Origin: CALESS01 sp041741455
GTDB taxonomy: Bacteria; Chloroflexota; Anaerolineae; Anaerolineales; Anaerolineaceae
DNA: 64,000 bases
NCBI GenBank assembly: GCA_041741455.1
Contig: JBGSJZ010000121.1
Coordinates: 23,636 to 87,635 of the forward strand
Direction: 5' to 3'
Shown: one piece after another, positions 27,584 to 36,610 of the stretch
How positions within the stretch are numbered: position 1 is the stretch's first letter
Layout: the number at the start of each line of letters is the position of its first letter
Translations under genes and position numbers: made by a program
Notes under the pieces: generated by a model
The model's input: only the letters and a program-made list of their open reading frames with translations
Told to the model about the DNA's origin: nothing
The model's database searches: none

Positions 27584-29458
27584 TTGGGAATTACTCCCCT
27601 CTGGAATCTGGCGTGCTATCAGGTGGGCATCAGAACAGGATGGACTTCCCATCAGGTTAGGGTTGCCTGTCACAAGGCAGAAAAATTTTCTTCTAAAGGC
27701 GATCTTCGGCTGGACTTTCCATCATCTCAGACCACTTATTTTCCAATCCAAATGGAAGAGATTGAAGAAATTACCTCCGGCCAGGTTCGCTTGTTTGGAG
27801 CTTCTCCCACACTCCTCAAACTTTCGCCCCAGGCTCCGCTCCTGGATTGGGCTGCCTACGAAACCGGGAAAGCCGGTTGGGGAGTTGAAGATCCAAAATT
27901 CATTTGGGAACCCGCCCGCTTCGGTTGGGCACTGCGCCTGGCTCGTGCTTACCATTCGACAAAAGATCACCAACTGGCACAGCTTTTCTGGCAAAAGTTT
28001 GAGGAATTTTCGAAAGCCAATCCAACTTTACAGGGTCCAAATTGGGCATCCGCCCAGGAGGTTGCCCTTCGACTAATAGCTTTCTGCCTGGCAGCCAATG
28101 TTTTTTCGGATTCACCCCACACAACCCATCAACGACTACACGCAATTTACCAATCTATTGCCGTTCATGCAGCCCGCATTCCGCCCACCCTGAGTTATGC
28201 CCGTGCCCAGGGCAACAATCATCTATTAAGCGAAGCAACTGGTTTATACACAGCCGGTGTATTTTTGCCAAATCATCCCATGGCGACCTTTTGGCGAAAA
28301 TTAGGCTGGCAGACCTTTCACCAGGCGCTCCACCAGCAAATTTCTCCGGATGGAACCTACGCTCAGCACAGCCTGAATTACCAACGCCTGATGTTGGATC
28401 TTTCTTTATGGGTCATCTGCCTCTCTCGTTGGGTTGGTGAAGTTTTCCCTTCCGCAAGCCTGACCCGCCTGCAGGCTGCCACGCGCTGGTTGTATTCCAT
28501 GGTGGATCCTGATACCGGGTTGGCACCCAATCTCGGTTCCAATGATGGAGCGAATTTGCTGCCGCTTTCCACTTGTTCTCAAGTGGATTTCCGCCCAACC
28601 CTCCAGGCTTCTTCACTCTCTTTCCTTGGAGCCAATAGTCTGCCAGCAGGCCCTTGGGACGAGCTTTCCAACTGGCTCGGTTTAGCGGCCAATTCACAAG
28701 CCATCCAACCAGAACCATCATCAGCAATAAATTGTTTGAGAAATTCAAACTCCAGGGCTTACCTCCGGGCAGTCAATTTTACATCCCGCCCGAATCATGC
28801 GGACCAATTGCATGTTGATTTATGGTTTCAGGGTCAACCCGTGACGCTGGATGCTGGCACGTTTCGATATTCTGCCCCCATCCCTTGGAATAATTCGCTA
28901 GCCGGAACCCTGTGCCATAACACCCTTTCCGTGGATGGATTGGATCAAATGCGTCGTGCTGGAAAATTTCTCTGGCTGGATTGGGCAAAAACTTGGCTGC
29001 TTCCAGCGCCTGACCTGAATACCTTGGTCGCTGAGACTGATGCCTATCGGAGCTTTAATATATCTCATCGTCGCACGGTGAAAATGGAGTCTGGACTTCA
29101 TTGGCTCATTAAGGATGAGATGGTTCCGCTCTATCCATCAAATTCGCTCCATTCTTTCTGTCTTCACTGGTTACTACCGGATGTCCCCTGGCGACTTGAG
29201 GAAAATACCCTACTCTTTTCATTCCCCCAGGCTCAGGTCAAGCTTTCCTTTTCAACCACTCCCATTCATCAATCCAATATCCAATTAATTCGTTGCGCTC
29301 AACTGCTGGCTGGAAAGGGAGATTTCCCCAGTTTCCTGGGGTGGTATTCCCCCACTTACAATTTGAAAGTCCCTGCGCTTTCGGTTCGCTCCATCCTTCA
29401 AGCTAGCGCCCCAATTCTCATCCAATCCGATTGGGTGATTACACCCACCATCGAGTAA
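27584..29458 (+). CDS. Heparinase II/III-like protein (alginate lyase family)
   Basis: 624 residues if started at TTG 27584. It has a helical toroid-type N-terminal half with NNHLLSEATGLY and QISPDGTYAQHSLNYQR, followed by a heparinase II/III beta-sandwich (RPNHADQLHVDLWFQGQPV; DAGTFRYSA; CHNTLSVDG). In this genomic setting such proteins usually accompany exopolysaccharide synthesis. The start is doubtful: no Shine-Dalgarno precedes TTG, and the frame continues upstream without a normal start codon to the UAA of the preceding gene, with coding-like sequence (RYQLAFSAARQLG). Confidence 0.85.
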   Translation: MGITPLWNLACYQVGIRTGWTSHQVRVACHKAEKFSSKGDLRLDFPSSQTTYFPIQMEEIEEITSGQVRLFGASPTLLKLSPQAPLLDWAAYETGKAGWGVEDPKFIWEPARFGWALRLARAYHSTKDHQLAQLFWQKFEEFSKANPTLQGPNWASAQEVALRLIAFCLAANVFSDSPHTTHQRLHAIYQSIAVHAARIPPTLSYARAQGNNHLLSEATGLYTAGVFLPNHPMATFWRKLGWQTFHQALHQQISPDGTYAQHSLNYQRLMLDLSLWVICLSRWVGEVFPSASLTRLQAATRWLYSMVDPDTGLAPNLGSNDGANLLPLSTCSQVDFRPTLQASSLSFLGANSLPAGPWDELSNWLGLAANSQAIQPEPSSAINCLRNSNSRAYLRAVNFTSRPNHADQLHVDLWFQGQPVTLDAGTFRYSAPIPWNNSLAGTLCHNTLSVDGLDQMRRAGKFLWLDWAKTWLLPAPDLNTLVAETDAYRSFNISHRRTVKMESGLHWLIKDEMVPLYPSNSLHSFCLHWLLPDVPWRLEENTLLFSFPQAQVKLSFSTTPIHQSNIQLIRCAQLLAGKGDFPSFLGWYSPTYNLKVPALSVRSILQASAPILIQSDWVITPTIE

Positions 29459-29467
29459 AATCAATAT

Positions 29468-30691
29468 ATGCATGTTCTCTTGATTCATCAGGCCTTTGCT
29501 GCATTGGATGAGGCTGGTGGAACGCGCCATCATGAGTTGGCGGTTCAGATGGTGCAAAAAGGCCATCAGGTAACAATCATCTCCAGTCCGGTCAGTTACC
29601 TGACGGGCAAAAGCCGCACAGGCCGAGTTCACTGGATGGAAAAGGAGACCCCGCAAACCGGGCTCACCATCCTGCGCTCTTACACCTACCAGGCGCTCCA
29701 TAAATCCTTCATCCACCGAGTTTTCAGTTTTTTCTCCTTTATGGTCTCCTCATTTTTGATTGGGCTTGGCGTGAAAAAGGTTGACCTGGTATGGGGAACC
29801 ACCCCCCCCATCTTTCAAGGCGTAACGGCCTGGTTACTGGCTCGCTTGAAAGGCGTACCCTTTCTCTTTGAGGTTCGTGATCTTTGGCCAGCTTTTGCCA
29901 TCGCTGTTGGTGTACTGAAAAATCCAACTTTAATTCATTTATCGGTATGGCTCGAAAAGTTCTTATACCGGCATGCCGACCGGTTGGTAGTCAATAGCCC
30001 GGGATTCATCCAACATGTTTCCGAACGCGGTGCTCGCAGGGTTGAACTAATACCCAATGGATCAGATCCCGAGATGTTCACCCCGGATGGGGATGGCAAT
30101 GTCATGCGTCAACAATGGGGGCTGACAAATGAATTTATCATTCTCTATGCTGGCGCCCATGGCATGTCAAACGATCTGGATCTGATTCTGGATTCAGCCC
30201 AACAACTTCTAACCCAACCTTTCGTTCGCTTCGTCCTCGTTGGAGATGGGAAAGAGAAGCGACGCTTGCAGGATAAAGCTCTGCAACTTGGATTGGTCAA
30301 TGTCCTCTGGGCACCTCCTGTTCCTAAAAACAAAATGTCGGAAGTATTGGCTGCAGCGGATGCCTGTGTAGCCATTTTAAAACCAATTGAAATGTACAAG
30401 ACCACCTACCCCAACAAAGTATTTGACTACATGGCAGCGGGTCGCCCGGTAATATTGGTAATCGATGGCGTCATCCGGCAGGTTGTCGAAACGGCTGATG
30501 CAGGTATATTTGCTCAACCTGGGAGTTCGGAAGCCCTTTCTGCAGCCGTTTTACAACTTGCCCAGAATCCAATCCAGGCGCGCCAGCTGGGAGCCAATGG
30601 TCGGGCCTACGTTCAGCATCACTTCAATCGCACCCGGCTGGCCGGGGAGCTAATAACATTGGTCGAAGAGATGCGGAGGAAAGATGTCTGA
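29468..30691 (+). CDS. Glycosyltransferase family 4 (WbuB-like)
   Basis: 407-residue GT-B glycosyltransferase. N-terminal acceptor domain includes DEAGGTRHHELA and PPIFQG; the donor domain includes LIPNGSDPEMF, LYAGAHGMSNDLD and the KTTYPNKVFDYMAAGRPV region with the family Glu-equivalent loop. Similar enzymes build surface polysaccharides from UDP- or GDP-sugars. It starts 9 bases after the heparinase gene and its 3' end overlaps the response regulator by 8 bases, so the polysaccharide genes and the Pho-type two-component genes may share transcripts. Confidence 0.9.
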   Translation: MHVLLIHQAFAALDEAGGTRHHELAVQMVQKGHQVTIISSPVSYLTGKSRTGRVHWMEKETPQTGLTILRSYTYQALHKSFIHRVFSFFSFMVSSFLIGLGVKKVDLVWGTTPPIFQGVTAWLLARLKGVPFLFEVRDLWPAFAIAVGVLKNPTLIHLSVWLEKFLYRHADRLVVNSPGFIQHVSERGARRVELIPNGSDPEMFTPDGDGNVMRQQWGLTNEFIILYAGAHGMSNDLDLILDSAQQLLTQPFVRFVLVGDGKEKRRLQDKALQLGLVNVLWAPPVPKNKMSEVLAAADACVAILKPIEMYKTTYPNKVFDYMAAGRPVILVIDGVIRQVVETADAGIFAQPGSSEALSAAVLQLAQNPIQARQLGANGRAYVQHHFNRTRLAGELITLVEEMRRKDV

Positions 30692-31397
30692 AAAAATTTT
30701 GATCGTCGAAGATGAAGTAGCCCTGCAGGAAACCCTTGCCTACAACCTCAAGAAACAGGGTTACGAAGTTGAGATTGCTGGGACAGGTCCAAAAGGTCTG
30801 GAAGCAGCCAGATCTAACCATCCAGATCTCATTTTGCTGGATATCATGTTGCCGGGTATGGATGGCTTTGAAGTCTGCCGTATTCTCCGTCAGGAAATGA
30901 TCACACCAGTGCTCATGTTGACAGCTCGTGATGATGAAATCGATCGCGTCGTAGGTCTGGAAGTCGGTGCCGATGATTACCTGACCAAACCATTTTCCAT
31001 GCGTGAATTGGTCGCCCGCGTCAAAGCGATGTTACGACGAGTCCGCCTGATCCGCCAGGAGATTGAGGAGACATCAACCCAGGCTCCGCCAGCTTTCGAA
31101 ATCCTGAAGTTTGGCAACCTGGAAATCGATATCACCCGCCGTGAGGTTCGCATGGATCAAATTCCTTTGAACATGAAACCTCAAGAATATGAGCTACTAC
31201 TTTACTTTGCCCAACATCAAGGGAAAGTGCTCAGCCGAGAGCACATTGTCGAATTTGTCTGGGGCTGGGAGTATATGGGAGATAGCCGAACTGTGGATGT
31301 CCATGTCCGCTGGCTGCGTGAGAAGATTGAACTAGATCCTTCCAATCCTGTCCGCATTGTTACGGTTCGCAGTGCAGGTTACCGTTTCGAGGGATAA
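30684..31397 (+). CDS. phoP: OmpR/PhoB-family response regulator
   Basis: 237-residue regulator: receiver domain with acidic pocket VEDE, phospho-acceptor Asp53 in LLDIMLPG, Thr in MLTARD and Lys in YLTKPF, then a linker and an OmpR-type winged helix (REHIVEFVWGWEY ... RTVDVHVRWLREKI ... SAGYRF). It is the partner of the histidine kinase two bases downstream. The pst genes immediately follow, and a Pho-box-like element precedes pstS, so PhoP/PhoB function is a context inference. Start overlaps the glycosyltransferase by 8 bases. Confidence 0.9.
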   Translation: MSEKILIVEDEVALQETLAYNLKKQGYEVEIAGTGPKGLEAARSNHPDLILLDIMLPGMDGFEVCRILRQEMITPVLMLTARDDEIDRVVGLEVGADDYLTKPFSMRELVARVKAMLRRVRLIRQEIEETSTQAPPAFEILKFGNLEIDITRREVRMDQIPLNMKPQEYELLLYFAQHQGKVLSREHIVEFVWGWEYMGDSRTVDVHVRWLREKIELDPSNPVRIVTVRSAGYRFEG

Positions 31398-31399
31398 AC

Positions 31400-33160
31400 A
31401 TGAGATTTTCTCTTCGTTGGCGGGTTGCTTTGATGTATGTGTTTGTGCTGGTAATTGCTTTCAGTGTGCTCAATATCGTTCTTGTAAAATTCCTCAATCA
31501 ATCCTATTTGAGATCTATGCAAGATCAGCTGATCTCTGAAGCGAATCTGTTTAGCGCTCAAATTCAACCATTCATCATGGCGGGCGAACCATACACTGGA
31601 CTAAACGATATTGTCGAATCAACCGCTGATATTATTTCTGCCCGGATCACAATCATTCTTCCTGGAGGTCGGGTGATTGCTGAATCTACCCGTTCACCAG
31701 ACTTACTGGAAAACCATCTCAGCCGGCCAGAAATTCAACGCGCCTTGCAGGGTCAGCAATCGACTGAATCTCGCTACAGCAGCACCACCCGCCAGCAAAT
31801 GCTCTATGCAGCAATTCCAATTTTTGTTGATACGCAAATCTCAGCCATTCTTCGCTTGTCTATATCGCAAGATTATATTGATCAAAATTTTCGTCTGATC
31901 AGCCAGATCTTCCTAATTGCCACACTGATCACAGCAGTTCTCGCCATCCTCCTTGCGATTTTGCTTACGAACTATACAACAAGGCCACTTCATCAGCTAA
32001 CTGCGCGTGTTCGGGCAATGATTGCTGAAGAGAGTATTTTTCCACTTAAGCGAAGGGTTGTTGATGAAGTAACCCAGCTTTCAATAGCCTTTGATACCCT
32101 ATCCGCTCAATTAACTTCCCAAATCTCAGCCTTACAAAATGAGCGAACAAAGCTAGAAGCCGTGTTGGTTAATATGACAGATGGAGTCATCATGGTTAAC
32201 TCCCTGGATCAGGTGGCTCTCATTAATCCTGCTGCGGTGAAACTTTTTCAAATAGAACAACCCTCAGCCATCAATCACTCCCTTGTAGAAGTTGTGCGTC
32301 AATTTCAAGTTGTTGATTTATGGCGCAAGTGTAAAATCAGCCACCAATCACAAAACATGACTCTGGAATTAGTCCCGGCCAAGATATTTATCCAGGCCTT
32401 TGCCATCCCGCTTCCATTAATCGGTCCGGATTATGTTCTGTTGGTTATCCAAGACCTGACTCGGATCCATCGCTTGGAAACCGTCCGGCGGGATTTCATC
32501 AGCAATATCTCCCACGAGTTGCGCACACCTTTGGCTTCCCTGAAAGCTCTGGTGGAAACGCTCCAGGAAGGCGCCTTGGAGGATCCTCCGGCTGCTAATC
32601 GTTTCCTTTCACAAATGGAGCGTGAAATTGATAATCTAACTCAATTAGTGCAGGAGTTACTGGAACTTTCACGGATCGAATCTGGCAAAGTTCCGCTCAA
32701 TCGTAGATCGGTACGTCCAATGGACTTGCTGGAGGATGCTAGTAATCGTATGAAATTGCAAGCTGAACGTGCGGGGATCACTTTCCATATCGCTGCAGAA
32801 GAAAACTTACCATCGGTTTTTGCTGACCCCACCCGCATCTCCCAGGTATTGTTGAACTTGTTGCACAACGCCATTAAATTTACCCCACCTGGAGGGAAGA
32901 TTGTTTTTAGAGGCACAGCTCGCACCTACGATGTCGTCTTTTCCATTCAAGATACGGGCATTGGCATAGCCTTAGGGGATTTATCCCGGATTTTTGAAAG
33001 GTTTTACAAAACAGATCGTTCCCGCTCGAGTGGCGGCACTGGCTTGGGGCTATCCATCGCCCGCCATTTAGTTGAGGCCCACGGGGGGAGGATTTGGGCA
33101 GAATCTGTTGAGGGATCTGGCTCAACCTTCTTTTTTTCACTACCAAAAGTAAGTGAATAG
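31400..33160 (+). CDS. phoR: Sensor histidine kinase (PhoR-like)
   Basis: 586-residue membrane kinase. Two helices (about 10-30 and 165-195) enclose an extracytoplasmic domain; then HAMP (NYTTRPLHQLTARV), a PAS-like domain (about 240-360, LVNMTDGVIMVN), HisKA with H372 in SNISHELRTPL, and an HATPase domain with N box (LLNLLHNAIKFT), G1 (IQDTGIGI) and G2 (GGTGLGLSIA). Domain order matches PhoR of low-phosphate systems. Follows phoP by two bases and precedes pstS by 105 bases. Confidence 0.92.
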   Translation: MRFSLRWRVALMYVFVLVIAFSVLNIVLVKFLNQSYLRSMQDQLISEANLFSAQIQPFIMAGEPYTGLNDIVESTADIISARITIILPGGRVIAESTRSPDLLENHLSRPEIQRALQGQQSTESRYSSTTRQQMLYAAIPIFVDTQISAILRLSISQDYIDQNFRLISQIFLIATLITAVLAILLAILLTNYTTRPLHQLTARVRAMIAEESIFPLKRRVVDEVTQLSIAFDTLSAQLTSQISALQNERTKLEAVLVNMTDGVIMVNSLDQVALINPAAVKLFQIEQPSAINHSLVEVVRQFQVVDLWRKCKISHQSQNMTLELVPAKIFIQAFAIPLPLIGPDYVLLVIQDLTRIHRLETVRRDFISNISHELRTPLASLKALVETLQEGALEDPPAANRFLSQMEREIDNLTQLVQELLELSRIESGKVPLNRRSVRPMDLLEDASNRMKLQAERAGITFHIAAEENLPSVFADPTRISQVLLNLLHNAIKFTPPGGKIVFRGTARTYDVVFSIQDTGIGIALGDLSRIFERFYKTDRSRSSGGTGLGLSIARHLVEAHGGRIWAESVEGSGSTFFFSLPKVSE

Positions 33161-33164
33161 ATCA

Positions 33165-33190
33165 TCAACATTGTTGACACAACGTTAACA
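33165..33190 (+). promoter_or_regulatory. Pho-box-like repeats upstream of pstS
   Basis: TCAACA (33165), TTGACA (33174) and TTAACA (33185) occur at 9- and 11-base steps, resembling PhoP/PhoB direct repeats (TTnACA). A TATGAT at 33222-33227 could be the -10, with no good -35, as expected for activated promoters. Confidence 0.6.
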
Positions 33191-33265
33191 TCCCCTTCCC
33201 GACTCCTTAATCTTGGCATGCTATGATTTGCTTGCAAATAAAAAATAGATCTAGGAGAAGAGAAA

Positions 33266-34321
33266 ATGTTTCGTTCGTTTTATCGTATTTTTAATGTGTT
33301 CATGGTGCTCAGCCTGGCCTTAGCCGCCTGCACCGCCCCCACAGCCACACCAGCCGCTGTGGTAGAACCTACCATGGTTCCTACAACCGCTCCAGCTGAA
33401 CCGACTGCCGTACCTCAGGAAACCGGTGGCTTAGAATTGCCCGTTGTTGACCCGACTGCTTTGAGCGGCAAGATTTATGCAGCTGGTTCCTCCACTGTTT
33501 ACCCCCTGGCCGAAGCCATTGCCGAACAGTTCCGCAAGGATGGCTACGCTGGCGAATTAAAGATCGATTCAGTTGGTACGGGCGGCGGCATGGAACGCTT
33601 CTGCACCACCGTTGAATCCGATATCGCCAATGCATCCCGCGGCATTAAAGATGGTGAAAAGGAAGCTTGTGTCGCCAATAATCGCACTCCGATTGAGTTC
33701 TTGGTCGGTCTGGATGCCATGGCTGTCGTCATCAACAAAGACAACGACTTCGTCAAGGACCTCAGCAAAGCCGATCTTGCCAAGATCTTCTCGGATCAAT
33801 CCGTCAAATGGTCGGACATTAACTCTGACTGGCCGGCAGAAGAAATTCAGCGCTTCGCTCCTGGCACCGATTCTGGCACCTTCGACTTTTTCATTGAAAC
33901 CGTGATGGGTCCCGCCTATGAAAAGGATCTGGATAAAGCCGAAGAAGCTTTCCTAAAGGCTGCTAATCTTGAAACCAGCGAAGATGATAATGTCCTGGTG
34001 CAAGGTGTGGCCGGCAACAAGTACGCCATCGGCTATTTCGGTTATGCTTATTACCCCGAAAATGCTGATAAGCTCGGCATCATCTCCGTCGAAGGTATCA
34101 TGCCTTCCCTCGAAACCGCTGAAGATGGCTCCTATCCGCTGGCCCGTCCGCTCTTCATCTACTCGGATGCCGAAATCATGAAAAGCAAGCCGGAAGTGGC
34201 TGGTTTCATCAACTACTTCCTCACTTTTGTCAATGATTACATCCAAGAAGTTGGTTATTTCCCGGCTTCCCAACAGGCTCTTGATGCTGCGAGGCAAGCC
34301 TACCTGGATGCTCTCAAATAA
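33266..34321 (+). CDS. pstS: Phosphate ABC transporter substrate-binding lipoprotein PstS
   Basis: 351 residues. Lipoprotein signal peptide with lipobox LALAAC (Cys22), then a Thr/Pro/Ala linker (to about residue 55), then a PstS domain with phosphate-binding motifs AAGSSTVYPLAEA, SVGTGGGMERFC, NASRGIKDGE and PGTDSGTFDFF. Captures inorganic phosphate at the outer membrane face and delivers it to PstCA. Likely activated by the PhoP-like regulator through the upstream repeats. A strong palindrome follows the gene. Confidence 0.95.
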   Translation: MFRSFYRIFNVFMVLSLALAACTAPTATPAAVVEPTMVPTTAPAEPTAVPQETGGLELPVVDPTALSGKIYAAGSSTVYPLAEAIAEQFRKDGYAGELKIDSVGTGGGMERFCTTVESDIANASRGIKDGEKEACVANNRTPIEFLVGLDAMAVVINKDNDFVKDLSKADLAKIFSDQSVKWSDINSDWPAEEIQRFAPGTDSGTFDFFIETVMGPAYEKDLDKAEEAFLKAANLETSEDDNVLVQGVAGNKYAIGYFGYAYYPENADKLGIISVEGIMPSLETAEDGSYPLARPLFIYSDAEIMKSKPEVAGFINYFLTFVNDYIQEVGYFPASQQALDAARQAYLDALK

Positions 34322-34338
34322 TGAAATTTGAACTTCCT

Positions 34339-34370
34339 TCAGGCTGGCTTTCAGCTGAAAGCCAGCCTGA
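34339..34370. repeat. 32-base perfect palindrome between pstS and pstC
   Basis: CAGGCTGGCTTTCAG (34340-34354) is followed immediately by its complement (34355-34369). There is no T-run, so it fits an mRNA-stabilising or attenuating hairpin that raises pstS over pstCAB more than a plain terminator. Confidence 0.75.
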
Positions 34371-34424
34371 ATTGTACTCATAATCATTGCATATCATTTT
34401 AGTAGAGAACCTTTTGGTCTAAAC

Positions 34425-35378
34425 ATGGATAGTTCATTGCGTAATCCAAAAAATCAGCCCCAGGCAGTTTCTACGATACAGAAGCTCCAAAAAAAGAACA
34501 GACCCGGAGAGCGGTTTATCCAAGGTGTGTTATTCTTCTGCGGAGCTATATCCATTGCCACCACCATCGGAATTATCTATGAGCTTGGTAAAGAATCTCT
34601 GCTATTTTTCACAAGTTCGGATGTTAATCTGGTTGAATTTTTTACAACCACCTTATGGCAGCCAACAATTGGTGCTTATGGCGTGATCCCCCTCGTCAAT
34701 GCCACGCTCATGACCTCCTTCTTTGCCATGTTAATCGCCTTGCCATTAGGTTTGGCTTCCGCCATCTTCCTCAGCGAGTATGCAACGCCCAAATTGCGCT
34801 CCATCCTCAAACCCATTCTAGAAATCCTTGCTGGGGTACCAACCGTGGTTTATGGTTATTTTGCCCTGACCTTTATGACACCTTTGCTCAAGTTCATCTT
34901 TGGTCAGGATACCGTCAATGTTTATAATACCCTTTCTGCCGGTCTGGTTATGGGAATTATGATATTGCCGCTGGTTTCTTCGATGAGTGAGGATGCATTA
35001 ACTGCTGTTCCCCGTTCTCTCCGGGAAGCGGCATACGGTCTGGGTGCAACTCGATTTGAGACAGCAGTACAGGTCGTTCTACCAGCTGCTTTGTCCGGCA
35101 TCATCGCAGCTTTCATACTTGCTATCTCCCGCGCGGTTGGTGAAACAATGATTGTCGCAGTTGCAGCCGGTTCTGGGTCAAAGTTCACTTTTAATCCCTT
35201 TGAATCTGCCGAAACCATGACCGGTTATATCGCTCGAATCTCGGGTGGCGACCTTTCCTATGACACGCCGGACTACAACTCAATTTTTGCTGTTGGATTG
35301 TTATTGTTCTTGGTTACATTTATTTTAAATATGGTAAGCCGAAAGATCGTTCGCCGATTCCGTGAGGTGTACGAATGA
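34425..35378 (+). CDS. pstC: Phosphate ABC transporter permease PstC
   Basis: 317-residue permease with six helices. The EAA-type cytoplasmic loop is visible (LTAVPRSLREAAYGLGATRFET), as are the conserved GVPTVVYG and the SRAVGETMIVA segment. It forms the inner-membrane channel with PstA. The ribosome site is weak. Its stop overlaps the pstA start (ATGA). Confidence 0.94.
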   Translation: MDSSLRNPKNQPQAVSTIQKLQKKNRPGERFIQGVLFFCGAISIATTIGIIYELGKESLLFFTSSDVNLVEFFTTTLWQPTIGAYGVIPLVNATLMTSFFAMLIALPLGLASAIFLSEYATPKLRSILKPILEILAGVPTVVYGYFALTFMTPLLKFIFGQDTVNVYNTLSAGLVMGIMILPLVSSMSEDALTAVPRSLREAAYGLGATRFETAVQVVLPAALSGIIAAFILAISRAVGETMIVAVAAGSGSKFTFNPFESAETMTGYIARISGGDLSYDTPDYNSIFAVGLLLFLVTFILNMVSRKIVRRFREVYE

Positions 35379-36610
35379 AATTCCATTCTTCCTCACAAAC
35401 AGTCAGTGAAACACAATTCCTTTCCAGGCGTCATCGGCAAGGCCAACTCTGGAGAGCGCTCTTTATGCTGGCAACCTTGATTGGCATCATTGCGCTTGCC
35501 ACCCTGCTGGTAACTGTGATCAACCAATCCATTGGCTATGTAGCGATCGACAATTCGGTCGAGCCTTCCACTTTATCTGATAAACCATTAAAAGATCTGG
35601 ATCAAGCTGAGTTGATTGCATTGATTGAAAAAAACCTGAGCAAAGCCAGGGTCCGCCAATTGAATGCCGAAAAACCTCTTACAGATCAATCCACCGATGA
35701 GCTATATTTTTTGGTGATGGATAGAATCGTCGATCCAGTAATTGTCGCAAATTGGTTTTTATTTGACTCAATCTTAAATAAAGCAGAAATTGAAGCAAAA
35801 GTTGCAAGTGAGTTTCCAAACGCAAAACTCGAATTTAAATTCTGGTTAAACAAAGACTTCCTCACTCAGGCAATGTCCAGCCGGGCTGAACTTGCAGGTG
35901 TACGTAGTGCTTTGATCGGCTCCTTGATGTTGATTTTATTCACAATGGTGATTGCCTTTCCGATTGGGGTGGGTGCTGCGATTTATCTGGAAGAATATTC
36001 CAACCAGAAAAGCCGTCTGCAACAGATAATACAAATTAATATTGATAACCTGGCTGGTGTTCCTTCCATCGTATATGGCATCCTGGGTTTGGCAATTTTT
36101 GTTCGCACAATGTCATTTTTTACAAGTGGCCAATTTCTGGGGTTGAATGCAGATAATGGTCGCACCATACTTTCAGGATCCCTCACCATGGCTTTGTTGA
36201 TCCTACCGGTCATCATCATCAACGCTCAGGAAGCCATCCGGGCAGTACCGAATAGCTTGAGACAGGCATCCTACGGCTTGGGCGCAACCCAATGGCAGAC
36301 CATTTGGTATCACGTTATTCCAGTTGCTTTACCAGGCATTTTTACCGGAACGATCCTGGCTATGTCCCGAGCTATGGGTGAAACTGCTCCATTAATTGTG
36401 GTTGGTGCATCCACCTACCTCTCTCAAGACCCATCCGGACCCTTTTCAATGTTCACTGCTTTACCCATTCAGATTTACAACTGGACAACTCGTCCCCAGG
36501 ACCAGTTTAGAAGTATTGCGGCTGCCGCTATTCTGGTTCTTTTAATTGCATTACTCAGCCTAAACGCAATCGCCATATTCTTACGCAATCGGTATACAAA
36601 AAAACTATGA
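35375..36610 (+). CDS. pstA: Phosphate ABC transporter permease PstA (extended)
   Basis: 411 residues, about 110 more than usual. After the first helix (about residues 29-50) there is a polar insertion of about 120 residues (from SIGYVAIDNS to FLTQAMSSRAELAG) that should lie outside the membrane. The remainder is a normal PstA with GVPSIVYGILG, the EAA loop IRAVPNSLRQASYGLGATQWQT and MSRAMGETAPL. Overlaps both pstC and pstB by 4 bases. Confidence 0.93.
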   Translation: MKFHSSSQTVSETQFLSRRHRQGQLWRALFMLATLIGIIALATLLVTVINQSIGYVAIDNSVEPSTLSDKPLKDLDQAELIALIEKNLSKARVRQLNAEKPLTDQSTDELYFLVMDRIVDPVIVANWFLFDSILNKAEIEAKVASEFPNAKLEFKFWLNKDFLTQAMSSRAELAGVRSALIGSLMLILFTMVIAFPIGVGAAIYLEEYSNQKSRLQQIIQINIDNLAGVPSIVYGILGLAIFVRTMSFFTSGQFLGLNADNGRTILSGSLTMALLILPVIIINAQEAIRAVPNSLRQASYGLGATQWQTIWYHVIPVALPGIFTGTILAMSRAMGETAPLIVVGASTYLSQDPSGPFSMFTALPIQIYNWTTRPQDQFRSIAAAAILVLLIALLSLNAIAIFLRNRYTKKL

